Assembly: GCF_001423495.1 (NCBI RefSeq)
Contig: NZ_LMOG01000008.1
Location: 1 to 64,000, forward strand
DNA length: 64,000 nucleotides
Source of the DNA: Xanthomonas sp. Leaf131
Lineage (GTDB): Bacteria > Pseudomonadota > Gammaproteobacteria > Xanthomonadales > Xanthomonadaceae
Direction of reading: 5' to 3'
Every line of letters begins with the position of its first letter. Position 1 is the stretch's first letter. Positions 10,780 through 20,253 of this stretch are shown here, in pieces. A model generated the notes under the pieces. It was not told the DNA's origin. It saw only the letters and a program-made list of their open reading frames with translations, and searched no databases. Made by a program: the position numbers and the translations under genes.

Positions 10780-11328
10780 ATGCCCTATTCCCCACTGCAA
10801 CACCTGCCTGCCGAGCTGATCGACCGCGCCGCGCGCGTGCGTCTGGCGTGTTTCGACGTCGACGGCACCCTGACCGACGGCCGCCTGTATTACGACCACG
10901 CCGGTAACGAGAGCAAGTCCTTCAATGTGCTCGACGGCCAGGGGCTCAAGCAGCTCGACCACGCCGGTATCCATGTTGCGCTGATCACTGCGCGCGCCAG
11001 CCTGTCGGCGGAAAAACGCGGCCAGGATCTGGGCCTGCATGTGCAGATCGGGGTCAAGAACAAGCGTCTGGCGGTGCTGGCGCTGTGCCAGGAGCACGGT
11101 CTGTCGCTGGACCAGGTGTTGTTCATGGGCGACGACCTGCCCGACCTGCCGGCCTTACTGGCGGTCGGCCTGCCGGTGGCGCCCGCCAACGCGCACCCGT
11201 GGATCGCCGAGCGCGTGCAATGGCACACCCAGGCACGTGGCGGCGAAGGTGCCGCACGCGAAGTCTGCGATGTGGTGCTGGCCGCGCAAGGCCAGGTCGA
11301 GGGCATCATCGAAAGGTTCTCCGCATGA
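10780..11328 (+). CDS. kdsC: 3-deoxy-D-manno-octulosonate 8-phosphate phosphatase
   Basis: A HAD-superfamily phosphatase of about 182 residues that releases Kdo from Kdo-8-phosphate. Motif I is FDVDGTLTDG with the nucleophilic Asp; later motifs include ITARAS and MGDDLPDLP. The Met at 10780 gives the usual family start (MPYSPLQHLP), while an in-frame ATG at 10747 would add 11 residues. Its stop overlaps the lptC start (ATGA). Confidence 0.94.
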   Translation: MPYSPLQHLPAELIDRAARVRLACFDVDGTLTDGRLYYDHAGNESKSFNVLDGQGLKQLDHAGIHVALITARASLSAEKRGQDLGLHVQIGVKNKRLAVLALCQEHGLSLDQVLFMGDDLPDLPALLAVGLPVAPANAHPWIAERVQWHTQARGGEGAAREVCDVVLAAQGQVEGIIERFSA

Positions 11329-11900
11329 GCTGGAACTGGCGCACCACCCTGGGCGTGGTGCTGTTCGCCGCCGCCGTGATCTCCGGCTGGTCGGCCTGGC
11401 AGCAGCGCGCGCGTCCGGTCGCTGCGGCAACCGACGATTCGCGCGCCGATTACGTGCTGCGCGATTTCGAACTGATTGCGCTGGACAAGGAAACCGGCAA
11501 GGAATCGATGACGCTGCGTGCGCCGGAGATGCATCGCAACCGCGCGGATCGCACTTCCGAAGTCACCACCCCGGTCTTCCTGTTGCCCGACAACACCAAC
11601 CAACCGTGGACACTGCGCTCCAAGACCGGCTGGATCAGCCCCAAGGGCGACGAATTGCGTCTGCGCGGCGACGTCGAGGGCGACAGCCCTAAGGGCGGTG
11701 CGACGCCGCCAACCACGTTCCGTACCCAAAGCCTGGACGTGTTCCCGCAGCAGAATCTCGCCAAGACCGCTGCCCCGGTGAGCATGAGCCGGCCGGGTAT
11801 CATGCAGAGCGGGGTCGGCTTCGAGGCCGATCTCAAATCACGCCAGTACAAGCTCCTTTCTCAGGTCAAGACCCGCTATGAACCGAATGCTGCCCGCTAA
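11325..11900 (+). CDS. lptC: LPS export ABC transporter periplasmic protein LptC
   Basis: A 191-residue bitopic protein with a single N-terminal membrane anchor (about residues 7-24) and a periplasmic beta-jellyroll domain. It bridges LptB2FG in the inner membrane to the LptA bridge. Family features are the DYVLRDFEL region, the TLRAPEMHRNRADRTSEV block and a C-terminal SGVGFEADLKSRQYKL segment. It overlaps kdsC by 4 nt and lptA by 23 nt, so translation is tightly coupled. Confidence 0.92.
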   Translation: MSWNWRTTLGVVLFAAAVISGWSAWQQRARPVAAATDDSRADYVLRDFELIALDKETGKESMTLRAPEMHRNRADRTSEVTTPVFLLPDNTNQPWTLRSKTGWISPKGDELRLRGDVEGDSPKGGATPPTTFRTQSLDVFPQQNLAKTAAPVSMSRPGIMQSGVGFEADLKSRQYKLLSQVKTRYEPNAAR

Positions 11901-12441
11901 ACTGGCGTTTGCCGCGCTGCTGTTGCCCGCCCTTGCGATGGCCAAGACCAGCGATCGCAATCAGCCGATGGCGATCGACTCCAATGCCAACGACTGCAAC
12001 ATGCTCGACGACAGCGGCAAGTGCCGCTTCAGCGGCAATGTGGTGATCACCCAGGGCACGCTGGAAATCCACGCCGACACCGCCGACATTTTCCAGAAGA
12101 ACGGCCAGACCGACCGCGTGGTGCTGGTCGGCAAGCAGGCCACGCTCAAGCAGCAGATGGACGACGGGGCGATGATGAATGGTCAGGCCGACAACATCGA
12201 ATACCAGGTCGCCAACGAGATCATCATCCTGACCGGCAATTACAAGGTCGATTCGCCCAAGGGCACCAACGCCGGCCAGCGCATGGTCTACAACACCAAG
12301 ACCGGCAACATGCAGAGCGGCGGCGACGGCAGCCGCGTGCGCACGATCATCCAGCCGAAGACCGCGGCGCCTGCGGCGGCGACGCCTGCTCCGGCACCAG
12401 CCGCCAAGCCCGCCGCTGCCAAGCCGCAGGGGAAGAAGTAA
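11878..12441 (+). CDS. lptA: Lipopolysaccharide transport periplasmic protein LptA
   Basis: A 187-residue periplasmic bridge protein that carries LPS from LptC to LptD. It has a signal peptide (cleavage near AMAK), an OstA-like beta-jellyroll ([40 protein letters not shown]) and a low-complexity Ala/Pro/Lys tail from about residue 160. The tail is longer than in E. coli LptA. The stop and the lptB start share one base (TAATG). Confidence 0.93.
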   Translation: MNRMLPAKLAFAALLLPALAMAKTSDRNQPMAIDSNANDCNMLDDSGKCRFSGNVVITQGTLEIHADTADIFQKNGQTDRVVLVGKQATLKQQMDDGAMMNGQADNIEYQVANEIIILTGNYKVDSPKGTNAGQRMVYNTKTGNMQSGGDGSRVRTIIQPKTAAPAAATPAPAPAAKPAAAKPQGKK

Positions 12442-13160
12442 TGCTGGTCGCCACCGGTCTGCGCAAGAAGTACAAGCAACGCGAAGTGGTCAAGGAATTC
12501 GGCCTCACGCTCGAAGCCGGCGAAGTGGTCGGCCTGCTCGGCCCCAACGGCGCCGGCAAGACGACCTGCTTCTACATGATCGTCGGCCTGGTCGAGGCCG
12601 ATGCCGGGCGCATCGAGCTGGACGGCCGCGATCTCACTGCCGAGCCGATGTACGCGCGCGCCAAACTCGGTGTCGGCTATCTGCCGCAGGAACCGTCGAT
12701 CTTCCGCAAGCTCACCGTGGCCGACAACATCCGGCTGGTGCTCGAGCTGCGTGAGGAACTGGACACCGCCGGCCGCGAGAAGGAACTGATCTCGCTGCTG
12801 GAAGAACTGCAGATCACCCATGTGGCCGATCAGTTGGGCGCCAGCCTGTCCGGCGGCGAGCGGCGGCGTTGCGAAATCGCGCGCGCGTTGGCGGCCAAGC
12901 CGCGCATGATGCTGCTCGATGAACCCTTCGCCGGCGTGGACCCGATTTCGGTCGGCGAGATCCAACGCATCATCATCCACCTCAAGGAGCGCGGCATCGG
13001 TGTGTTGATCACCGATCACAACGTGCGCGAAACCTTGGGAATCTGCGATCGCGCGTATATTCTCGCGGAGGGGGGCGTGCTGGCGCAGGGGGCACCAGAT
13101 GCGTTGTTAGCCAATCCCGACGTCCGTCGCGTGTATCTGGGGGAAACTTTCCGCCTTTGA
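12441..13160 (+). CDS. lptB: LPS export ABC transporter ATP-binding protein LptB
   Basis: A 239-residue cytosolic ATPase of LptB2FG. It has Walker [10 protein letters not shown] (34-42), signature LSGGE (136-140), Walker B MMLLDE (156-161) and the switch His193. It lies between lptA and rpoN, the conserved proteobacterial order, so envelope LPS export and the sigma-54/PTS regulators are linked. Confidence 0.96.
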   Translation: MLVATGLRKKYKQREVVKEFGLTLEAGEVVGLLGPNGAGKTTCFYMIVGLVEADAGRIELDGRDLTAEPMYARAKLGVGYLPQEPSIFRKLTVADNIRLVLELREELDTAGREKELISLLEELQITHVADQLGASLSGGERRRCEIARALAAKPRMMLLDEPFAGVDPISVGEIQRIIIHLKERGIGVLITDHNVRETLGICDRAYILAEGGVLAQGAPDALLANPDVRRVYLGETFRL

Positions 13161-13200
13161 GCGCGTCGCCGCGCCATCGATTTTTTCAGTCAGTGCCCGC

Positions 13201-14640
13201 ATGAAAGCCCGGCTCCAGACATCGCTAGGACAGCAGTTGGTCATGACGCCGCAGTTGCGTCAGGCGATCAAGCTATTGCAGATGTCCACCACCGAGCTGG
13301 AACTGGAAATCGCCGAAGCGGTGGAGACCAATCCACTGCTGGAGTGGGCCGACGAAGCCGCGCACGCGGCCAACGAGTTGCCGGTGGACTCGTCTTCGGC
13401 CTCCTCCACAGACGACACCCCACGCGAAGAACCGGCGCCGGCCGAGCGCGACGACGACTGGTCGCAGGACGAGTTGCAGTGGACCGGCTCGGGCAGCGGC
13501 GGCAGCTTCGACGACGACGAGTCCGGCGATGCCGCCGAGCGGGTCGCCGAGTCGGAAACGCTTGCCGATCACCTGCTGTGGCAGTTGCATCTATCGCCGC
13601 TGTCGCCGCGCGACCGCCAGATCGGCGCGATGCTGATCGATGCGCTGGACGAAGACGGCTACCTGCGCGAACCGCTATCGGCCATCCTCGAAACGCTGGC
13701 GCTCGGCGCGGCAGTGGACGAGGCCGAAGTGCTCACCGTGCTGCACCAGATCCAGCGCTTCGACCCGGTCGGCGTGGGCGCGCGCACCCTGGGCGAATGC
13801 CTGGCCTTGCAGCTGGCCGTGCTCGACCTTGCCACGCCAGGACGCGAGCTGGCACTGCAGATCGTCGCCGGCCCGCTGGAGCGCCTGCCGCGCAGCGGTG
13901 TGTCCGGTCTGGCCCACGAACTCAAGCGCTCCACTGCCGATGTCGACCAGGCGGTGCAGCTGGTGCGCTCGCTGGACCCGCGCCCGGGCAAACAGATCGG
14001 CGATCTGTCGCAAGACACCTACGTGGTGCCGGACTGCGTGATCTGGCGCCAGCGCGGCGTGTGGCGGGCCTCGCTGGCCGGCCGCGCGCAACCCAAGGTC
14101 ACCATCCACCGTGGCTACGAGAATCTGATCCGCAGCTGTGGCGAGTCCGATGCCGGCTACCTGCGCGGCCAGCTGCAGGAGGCGCGCTGGCTGCTCAAGA
14201 GCCTGGAAGCGCGCGGCGAGACCCTGCTGCGGGTAGTGCGCTGCCTGTTGCAGCACCAGGCTGGGTTTCTGGAATTCGGCGCGCAGGCCTTGCGCCCGTT
14301 GACTCTGCGCGAGATCGCCGGCGAGCTCGGCCTGCACGAGTCCACCATTTCCCGCGCGATCGCGCGCAAGTACGTGCGCACCCCGCGCGGCACCATCGCA
14401 CTGCGCTCGTTCTTCGCCTCCGGCATCGATACCGACAGTGGCGGCGAGGCCTCCAGCACCGCCATTCAGGCCATGATCCGGCGCCTGATCGATGCAGAAA
14501 ACCCGCGCAAGCCGTTATCCGATGCCAAGTTGGCAGATCTGTTGAAAACTTCCGGCGTCCCCGTAGCGCGGCGCACCGTTGCGAAGTATCGTGAGGCCAT
14601 GAACATTTCCGCCTCCCACGAACGCGTGCGCATCGCCTGA
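13201..14640 (+). CDS. rpoN: RNA polymerase sigma-54 factor
   Basis: A 479-residue sigma factor for -24/-12 promoters that need AAA+ activators. Region I is Gln/Leu-rich (SLGQQLVMTPQLRQAIKLLQ), followed by an acidic linker (about residues 60-115), the core-binding region and the C-terminal HTH. The RpoN box ARRTVAKYR occupies residues 456-464. Xanthomonas often carries a second rpoN in the flagellar cluster; this is the copy in the lptB-rpoN-hpf-ptsN context. Confidence 0.95.
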   Translation: MKARLQTSLGQQLVMTPQLRQAIKLLQMSTTELELEIAEAVETNPLLEWADEAAHAANELPVDSSSASSTDDTPREEPAPAERDDDWSQDELQWTGSGSGGSFDDDESGDAAERVAESETLADHLLWQLHLSPLSPRDRQIGAMLIDALDEDGYLREPLSAILETLALGAAVDEAEVLTVLHQIQRFDPVGVGARTLGECLALQLAVLDLATPGRELALQIVAGPLERLPRSGVSGLAHELKRSTADVDQAVQLVRSLDPRPGKQIGDLSQDTYVVPDCVIWRQRGVWRASLAGRAQPKVTIHRGYENLIRSCGESDAGYLRGQLQEARWLLKSLEARGETLLRVVRCLLQHQAGFLEFGAQALRPLTLREIAGELGLHESTISRAIARKYVRTPRGTIALRSFFASGIDTDSGGEASSTAIQAMIRRLIDAENPRKPLSDAKLADLLKTSGVPVARRTVAKYREAMNISASHERVRIA

Positions 14641-14727
14641 CGTTGCAACCACCGCAACGCCGGCCTGTGCCGGGTTTGTCGGATCACCGGAAAGGTTCAT
14701 TGGCCCACCGACCAATGGAGGTATCCG

Positions 14728-15045
14728 ATGCGTATCGAGACGTATGGCCACCAGCTTGAAGTAACCCCCGCCCTGCGGGAGTACGTGGCAAGCAAGCTGC
14801 AGCGACTGCAGCGCCATTTCGACCAGCACTGTGAAGTTCGAACGCAGCTGGCCGTTCGCAAGCCAGACCACCACGTGGTCGCCACCGTCAACCTTCCCGG
14901 TCGCACCCTGCACGCAGATGCCAGCGGCTCCACCATGTATGCCGCCATCGACCTGCTGGTCGACAAGCTGGACCGCCTGGTGCTCAAGCACAAAGAAAAG
15001 AAATGTAACCACCATGCACGCGAGGTGCGCGACAATCTCGCATGA
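14728..15045 (+). CDS. hpf: Ribosome hibernation promoting factor (short HPF/RaiA family)
   Basis: A 105-residue ribosome-binding protein; the short form lacks the C-terminal dimerisation domain of long HPF. It starts MRIETYGHQLEVTPALREYV and contains the conserved DLLVDKLDRLVLKHKEK helix. The start is supported by GGAGG eight bases upstream. It follows rpoN after 87 bp and precedes ptsN, as in many proteobacteria. Confidence 0.92.
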   Translation: MRIETYGHQLEVTPALREYVASKLQRLQRHFDQHCEVRTQLAVRKPDHHVVATVNLPGRTLHADASGSTMYAAIDLLVDKLDRLVLKHKEKKCNHHAREVRDNLA

Positions 15046-15066
15046 CGCTTCTCGCTTGATGCCCTC

Positions 15067-15525
15067 ATGCCTTTAACCGATCTGATGGCGGCCGTGCGCA
15101 CCGTGGTGTCGCCGGCCGCCGATCGCGACACTGTCCTGCATACCGCCGCCGATCTGCTGTCCTGTCGCCAGGCCGGCGCCGACGAGCTTTACGCCAACCT
15201 GTGCGAGCGCGAGGCCCTGGGCAGCACCGCCATCGGCCACGGCATCGCCATTCCGCATGGGCGCTGTCCCAATCTCACCGAGCCACGCGGCGCGCTGCTG
15301 CGGCTGGACACGCCGGTGGCCTTCGGCGGCGGTGAACCGGTGGATCTGATCTTCGCCATGGCCGTGCCTGCGCATTACACCCATCAGCATCTGATGCTGC
15401 TCTCGGAACTGGCCGAGCGGTTTTCCGATGCGGACTTTCGTCAGCAGTTGCGCGCCGCGCCCAATGCGGACGCCTTGATGGCGCTGCTTACCGACGCCCC
15501 TCCGCCACAGGCCAGCGCCGCATGA
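15067..15525 (+). CDS. ptsN: PTS IIA-like nitrogen regulatory protein
   Basis: A 152-residue EIIA-Ntr of the nitrogen-type phosphotransferase system. The phosphorylatable His is H64 in [13 protein letters not shown]. It is a regulator rather than a sugar carrier; in other bacteria it affects K+ transport and stress responses. It overlaps hprK by 4 nt (ATGA). Confidence 0.93.
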   Translation: MPLTDLMAAVRTVVSPAADRDTVLHTAADLLSCRQAGADELYANLCEREALGSTAIGHGIAIPHGRCPNLTEPRGALLRLDTPVAFGGGEPVDLIFAMAVPAHYTHQHLMLLSELAERFSDADFRQQLRAAPNADALMALLTDAPPPQASAA

Positions 15526-16472
15526 ATACCAGCATCACCGCACGCGAACTGTTCGACCAGCAACGCGACAAACTGGCGCTGCGCTGGGTGGCCGGTCAAA
15601 AGGGCGAGCACCGCGAGATCGAAGCCGGCAGCAACAATGCGCGGCGTCCCTCGCTGGCCGGCTATCTCAATGTGATCTACCCCAACAAGGTGCAGATTCT
15701 GGGCACCGAAGAGCTGGCCTGGCTGGATTCGCTGGATGCACGGCAACGCTGGGAGACGATCGAGAAGATCATCCAGGTGCAGCCGCTGGCGCTGGCGCTC
15801 AGCAAGAATCAGTCCTGCCCGGAAGACCTGCGCGCGGCCGCGGACGAATCCGGCACGCCGTTGTGGATCTCGCCCAAGCGCGGCCATGAACTGCTCAATC
15901 ATCTGTCCTACCATCTGGCACGCACGCTGGCGCCACGGGTCACGCTGCATGGCGTGTTCATGGAGATCTATTCGATCGGCGTGCTGATCACCGGCGAAGC
16001 CGGTTCGGGCAAGAGCGAGCTGGCACTGGAGCTGCTCAGCCGCGGCCATCGATTGGTGGCCGACGACGCGCCCGAATTCACCCAGATCGCGCCCGACGTG
16101 CTCGACGGCACCTGCCCCGAACTGCTGCAGGATCTGCTGGAAGTCCGCGGCCTGGGTGTATTGAACGTGCGCGACATGTTCGGCGACACCGCGGTGAAAA
16201 AGAACAAATACCTGCGCCTGATCGTGCACCTGACCCGCCCGATGAACGAGCCCACGCCGTCCGGTTACGAGCGCCTCACCGGCGATTCCGGCAGCCGCCA
16301 CGTGCTGGATCTGGACGTGCCGCTGATCACTCTCCCGGTGATGCCGGGCCGCAACCTGGCAGTGCTGACCGAAGCGGCGACGCGGCTGCATATCCTGCGC
16401 ACCAAGGGCATCGACCCGGCGGCGATGTTCATCGCCCGCCACAGCAACCTGCTGGAGCGACGCACGCCATGA
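15522..16472 (+). CDS. hprK: HPr kinase/phosphorylase
   Basis: A 316-residue bifunctional enzyme that phosphorylates HPr on a serine and removes the phosphate. Walker A is GEAGSGKS at residues 158-165, followed by the characteristic [12 protein letters not shown] and the C-terminal [16 protein letters not shown] signature. Its substrate HPr, with Ser46 present, is encoded 1.6 kb downstream. It overlaps rapZ by 4 nt. Confidence 0.95.
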   Translation: MNTSITARELFDQQRDKLALRWVAGQKGEHREIEAGSNNARRPSLAGYLNVIYPNKVQILGTEELAWLDSLDARQRWETIEKIIQVQPLALALSKNQSCPEDLRAAADESGTPLWISPKRGHELLNHLSYHLARTLAPRVTLHGVFMEIYSIGVLITGEAGSGKSELALELLSRGHRLVADDAPEFTQIAPDVLDGTCPELLQDLLEVRGLGVLNVRDMFGDTAVKKNKYLRLIVHLTRPMNEPTPSGYERLTGDSGSRHVLDLDVPLITLPVMPGRNLAVLTEAATRLHILRTKGIDPAAMFIARHSNLLERRTP

Positions 16473-17341
16473 GTATCGCGCCCTCCACGTTGATGATCGT
16501 GAGCGGGCTGTCCGGCTCGGGCAAATCGGTCGCGTTGAAGACTTTCGAAGATCTGGACTACTACTGCTCGGACAATCTGCCGGTGGAGCTGCTGCCGGAT
16601 TTCGTGCGCAGCCGGCTGCGCGGCAATCCGCTCGGCGATCAGCGCCTGGCGGTGGGCATCGACGTGCGCAGCCGCAGCGATCTGACCCAGCTGGCGCAAT
16701 GGCGCCAGGCCGCGCAGGAATACGGCATCGAGGCGCGGCTGCTGTTTTTCGAAGCCAGCGACGAGGCGCTGATCAAGCGCTACGCCGATACCCGCCGCCG
16801 CCATCCGCTCAGCCATCTCGGCCTGGCCTTGCCGGAAGCGATCACCCGCGAGCGGCAGTTGACCGAACCGCTGCGCGCGCAGGCCGATGCCATCATCGAC
16901 ACCAGTGCGCTCAACGTGCACCAGCTGCGTCGCCGCGTGGTCACCGAATTTGCGCTCGGCACCAGCGACCGCTTGTCACTGCTGTTCGAATCGTTCGCTT
17001 ACAAGCGCGGCGTGCCGGCCGAAGCCGACTTCGTGTTCGATGCGCGCGTGCTGCCCAATCCGCACTGGGACCCGGAGCTGCGCCCGCTCACCGGCCGCGA
17101 TGCCGGCGTGCGCGAGTATCTGGACGGGCAACCGGATGTGGTGCGCTACACGGGGCAGATCGTGGACCTGCTCGACACCTGGCTGCCGCGGCTGCGCAAC
17201 GACACCCGTAGCTACGTGACCATCGCCTTTGGTTGCACCGGCGGCAAGCACCGTTCGGTGTATCTGGCCGAGCGCATGGCGCGGCATGCGCGCGAACAGG
17301 GCTGGCCGGAAGTAGCGACGTTTCATCGCGAGCAGGACTGA
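16469..17341 (+). CDS. rapZ: RNase adapter protein RapZ
   Basis: A 290-residue P-loop protein. Walker A is GLSGSGKS (13-20), and the C-terminal half holds [12 protein letters not shown], the conserved RNA/ligand-binding region. In E. coli, RapZ brings RNase E to the sRNA GlmZ and tunes glucosamine-6-phosphate synthesis. Whether that sRNA route exists in Xanthomonas is not shown here. It is the last gene of the tightly overlapped rpoN-hpf-ptsN-hprK-rapZ run. Confidence 0.93.
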   Translation: MSIAPSTLMIVSGLSGSGKSVALKTFEDLDYYCSDNLPVELLPDFVRSRLRGNPLGDQRLAVGIDVRSRSDLTQLAQWRQAAQEYGIEARLLFFEASDEALIKRYADTRRRHPLSHLGLALPEAITRERQLTEPLRAQADAIIDTSALNVHQLRRRVVTEFALGTSDRLSLLFESFAYKRGVPAEADFVFDARVLPNPHWDPELRPLTGRDAGVREYLDGQPDVVRYTGQIVDLLDTWLPRLRNDTRSYVTIAFGCTGGKHRSVYLAERMARHAREQGWPEVATFHREQD

Positions 17342-17666
17342 AATCCCGGGAATCGAGAATCGGGATTGGGGAATCGTCCAAGCGGTGCCCCGCAATTCTG
17401 CAAGGTCTGCAAGAAGTAAGTCGTCGCTACGACTTCGCAGCGCATGCTGCTGCCCAACAGATGCGGACTGCAGCGCTCGCTTGCAGTTCGACGCGCATCA
17501 CGACGCAACCCACATCACAGATCATCACTGCACAGACAGCAGCGCGCTGATTGCACGCGTTGCAGCCAACGCATTGCAGCGCTCGCCTAAACGGCTATTC
17601 ATCTCGCAACACATCGGTGCCGGCAAACGCTATCGCGCAGTCATGCCGACCTGTTAACGTTTCGGC
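17342..17666. other. Intergenic region rapZ to EIIA-Man
   Basis: A 325-bp stretch with no convincing gene. It begins with a short inverted repeat AATCCCG (17342-17348) / CGGGATT (17361-17367) with GAATCG-like iterations, a weak terminator candidate right after rapZ. The rest is lower in GC than the neighbours and probably contains the promoter for the downstream PTS genes. Confidence 0.5.
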
Positions 17667-18059
17667 ATGGCCTGTGGCATTCTCCTCATTACTCATCCCG
17701 GCATCGGCGCGGCGTTATTGAACGTGGCGACGGGGCTGTTGCGGCATTTGCCGCTGAAGACCGAAGCATTCGATGTTCCGCTCGATGCAGACCTGGACGC
17801 ACTGCTGCCCCAGGCGTCGTCGGCGATGCGTCGGGTCGACAGCGGCGACGGCGTGCTGGTCATGACCGACCTGTACGGCGCCAGCCCCAGCAATCTCGCC
17901 AACCGGTTGGCCAAGCTGGGCACGCCGGTTCGCCGGGTGTCCGCGCTGAGCCTGCCGATGCTGCTGCGGGTGATGAACTATCCCGAACAAGGTTTGCAGG
18001 AGCTGCCCGCCACCGCGGCGGCAGGCACCCGCAACGGAGCGATCATCGACGATGCTTGA
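17667..18059 (+). CDS. PTS EIIA component, mannose/PtsM type
   Basis: A 130-residue EIIA of the mannose family with the predicted phosphorylation site His10 in LLITHPGIG and the segments GVLVMTDLYGASPSN and LPMLLRVMNY. No EIIB, EIIC or EIID gene is near, so it cannot move sugar alone. In other proteobacteria such solitary EIIA-Man proteins next to hprK and ptsH take part in regulation. It overlaps ptsH by 8 nt. Confidence 0.88.
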   Translation: MACGILLITHPGIGAALLNVATGLLRHLPLKTEAFDVPLDADLDALLPQASSAMRRVDSGDGVLVMTDLYGASPSNLANRLAKLGTPVRRVSALSLPMLLRVMNYPEQGLQELPATAAAGTRNGAIIDDA

Positions 18060-18321
18060 ACGCGAACTCATAGTTTCCAACCGACTCGGACTGCATGCGC
18101 GGGCAACCGCCAAGCTGGTGCAGACGCTGTCGTCCTATCGCAGCAACGCCACCCTGGCGGCCAAGGGCCGCGAGGTGAATGCCAAGAGCATCATGGGCGT
18201 GATGTTGCTGGCCGCCGGCCAGGGCACTAGCGTGGTGGTGCGGCTGGATGGCGAAGACGAAGCGCAGGCCTTGCAGGCGTTGGTGGACCTGTTCGAGCGT
18301 CGCTTCGACGAGGACAGCTGA
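18052..18321 (+). CDS. ptsH: Phosphocarrier protein HPr
   Basis: An 89-residue phosphocarrier with His15 in RLGLHARATAK, the EI-dependent site, and Ser46 in VNAKSIMGVM, the site of HPr kinase. Both regulatory residues are intact, so control by HprK is possible. It overlaps the EIIA-Man gene and is followed after 58 bp by ptsI. Confidence 0.95.
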   Translation: MLERELIVSNRLGLHARATAKLVQTLSSYRSNATLAAKGREVNAKSIMGVMLLAAGQGTSVVVRLDGEDEAQALQALVDLFERRFDEDS

Positions 18322-18379
18322 GCATGCGCCACCTCGCGGCAGTGCTCACCGACACGCCACGGCTGCGCCAAGGCCGCGC

Positions 18380-20110
18380 ATGAGTCTGCGCTTGCGCGGA
18401 CACGGTGCCTCGCGCGGCAACGCACTCGGGCGCGCACGCGTGCGCCAGAGCCACATGCTGGAAATCGCCGAGCAACGCGTGCCCGCCAGCCAGGTGGAAA
18501 CGCAGCTGCAGCGTCTGCATGTGGCCATCGAAGCGGCACGCACCGAAATGCAGCAACTGCGCGACCGCCTGCATGGCGCGCTGGCGCGCGAGGTCGGCGA
18601 ATTTCTCGAGCTGCATGCGCTGCTGCTCGACGACCCGGAGCTGCTGCAAGGCCTGGACGAATTGATCCGCACCCACCGCTACAGCGCCGACTACGCCTTG
18701 CGCGTGCAGCGCGACCGGCTGGCGGCGGTGTTCGACGGCATGGAGGATGCGTACCTCAAAAGCCGCATGGACGATCTGGATCACGTCATCGGCCGCATCC
18801 ACGCGTTCTTGCACAAGCGCGCGCCCGACCTCAAGGGCGTGGCCGGCGAAATCCTGGTCTGCGACAACGTGGCGCCGTCCGAACTGGCGCAGCTGCAATC
18901 GCAGGGCGTGGTCGGCATCGTCACTACCGCCGGCAATACGCTGTCGCATAGCGCGATCCTGGCGCGCAGCCTGCATCTGCCGTTGGTGGTGGGTGTGGCC
19001 GATGCGCTGCAGCGCATCGACGATGGCGATGTGTTGATCGTCGATGCCGGCTCGGGCCAGGTGATCGTCGATCCCAAACCCGAGCATCTGCGCGACTACC
19101 GCGAGCGTCTGCGCGCGCTGGCCAAGGAACAGCGCGAGCTGGGCCGGCTACGTTCCAAACCCACGCGCACGCGCGACAACGTCGATATCACGCTGCTGGC
19201 CAATGCCGAATCGCTGGAAGACGTGGCAAAGGCGCATGCGCTCGGCGCCAGCGGCCTTGGCCTGTATCGCACCGAATTTTTGTTCCTGCAGCGCAACGAG
19301 CTGCCGGACGAAGACGAACAGTTCCATACCTACCGCGACACCGTGCTGGGCATGAGTGGCCGCCCGGTCACCATCCGCACGCTGGACCTGGGCGCCGACA
19401 AGGCCGACCGCACCGGTCTGACCCTGAGCGATGAAGACAACCCGGCGCTGGGGTTGCGCGGCGTGCGGCTGTCGCTGGCCCGCCCTGCGGTGGCGCAAGC
19501 GCAATTGCGCGCGATCCTGCGCGCCTCCGGCTACGGGCCGGTGCGCATCCTGGTGCCGATGGTCAGCGGCCGCGAGGAAATTCAGCTGCTGCGGCGGCAG
19601 ATCAAGAAGCTGGCCGTGCAACTGCGCGAACAAGGCCACGAGATCGCCGAGCACATTCCGCTGGGCGCGATGATCGAAGTGCCTGCCGCAGCCCTGGCGC
19701 TGGACTGCTTTATCGACGATATCGATTTCCTGTCGATCGGCACCAACGATCTGGTGCAATACCTGCTGGCGGTGGATCGCAACAACGAGGCCTTGGGCGA
19801 GTTGTATTCGCCATTGCATCCGGCGGTGCTGCGCCTGATCGCGCAGGTGATCGCCACCGGGCGCGCGTACGGCAAACCGGTGGCAGTGTGCGGCGAGATC
19901 GCAGGCGACCCGCGCTTCGTGCCGATGTTGTTAGCGCTGGGGCTCACCGAGTTCAGCCTGCATCCGGCCACGCTGCTGGAAGTGCGCCGTGCAGTGCGCG
20001 ACATCCACCTGGGCGAACTGCGCGTGCAAGGCGAAAAACTGCTGCGCGCACGCGACCGCAAGGGCATCGAGAAGTGGCTGGCCAATGTCGCGCAAGGCCT
20101 GCTGCGCTGA
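18380..20110 (+). CDS. ptsI: Phosphoenolpyruvate-protein phosphotransferase (enzyme I)
   Basis: A 576-residue enzyme that transfers phosphate from PEP to HPr. The catalytic His lies in NTLSHSAILAR; PEP-binding blocks include GLYRTEFLFL and IGTNDLVQYLLAVDRNN, and the C-terminal catalytic Cys region is AVCGEIAGDP. Met at 18380 (MSLRLRGHGASRG) is the family-like start; the open frame extends back into ptsH without meaning. It probably feeds both the EIIA-Man and PtsN branches. Confidence 0.94.
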   Translation: MSLRLRGHGASRGNALGRARVRQSHMLEIAEQRVPASQVETQLQRLHVAIEAARTEMQQLRDRLHGALAREVGEFLELHALLLDDPELLQGLDELIRTHRYSADYALRVQRDRLAAVFDGMEDAYLKSRMDDLDHVIGRIHAFLHKRAPDLKGVAGEILVCDNVAPSELAQLQSQGVVGIVTTAGNTLSHSAILARSLHLPLVVGVADALQRIDDGDVLIVDAGSGQVIVDPKPEHLRDYRERLRALAKEQRELGRLRSKPTRTRDNVDITLLANAESLEDVAKAHALGASGLGLYRTEFLFLQRNELPDEDEQFHTYRDTVLGMSGRPVTIRTLDLGADKADRTGLTLSDEDNPALGLRGVRLSLARPAVAQAQLRAILRASGYGPVRILVPMVSGREEIQLLRRQIKKLAVQLREQGHEIAEHIPLGAMIEVPAAALALDCFIDDIDFLSIGTNDLVQYLLAVDRNNEALGELYSPLHPAVLRLIAQVIATGRAYGKPVAVCGEIAGDPRFVPMLLALGLTEFSLHPATLLEVRRAVRDIHLGELRVQGEKLLRARDRKGIEKWLANVAQGLLR

Positions 20111-20253
20111 GTGATTGCATGATCGCGCAGGTGATGTTCGAGGGCGTTGCGCACGGCACTGTATGTTTCGTCACCATGCGCAAGCGATAATGCCGTGCTG
20201 ACTCAGCAGCGCGTCTTCCAGCAAGGCGTGTCCACTCTTCCGGGGAGCCGCGC

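Noticed and set aside
12021-12440. Upstream in-frame extension of lptB
   Set aside because: Runs in another frame through lptA with Arg/Gln-rich composition; lptB begins at 12441 by homology and TAATG coupling.
17667-20110. A sugar-specific PTS operon
   Set aside because: No EIIB, EIIC or EIID gene is present; only general and regulatory components.
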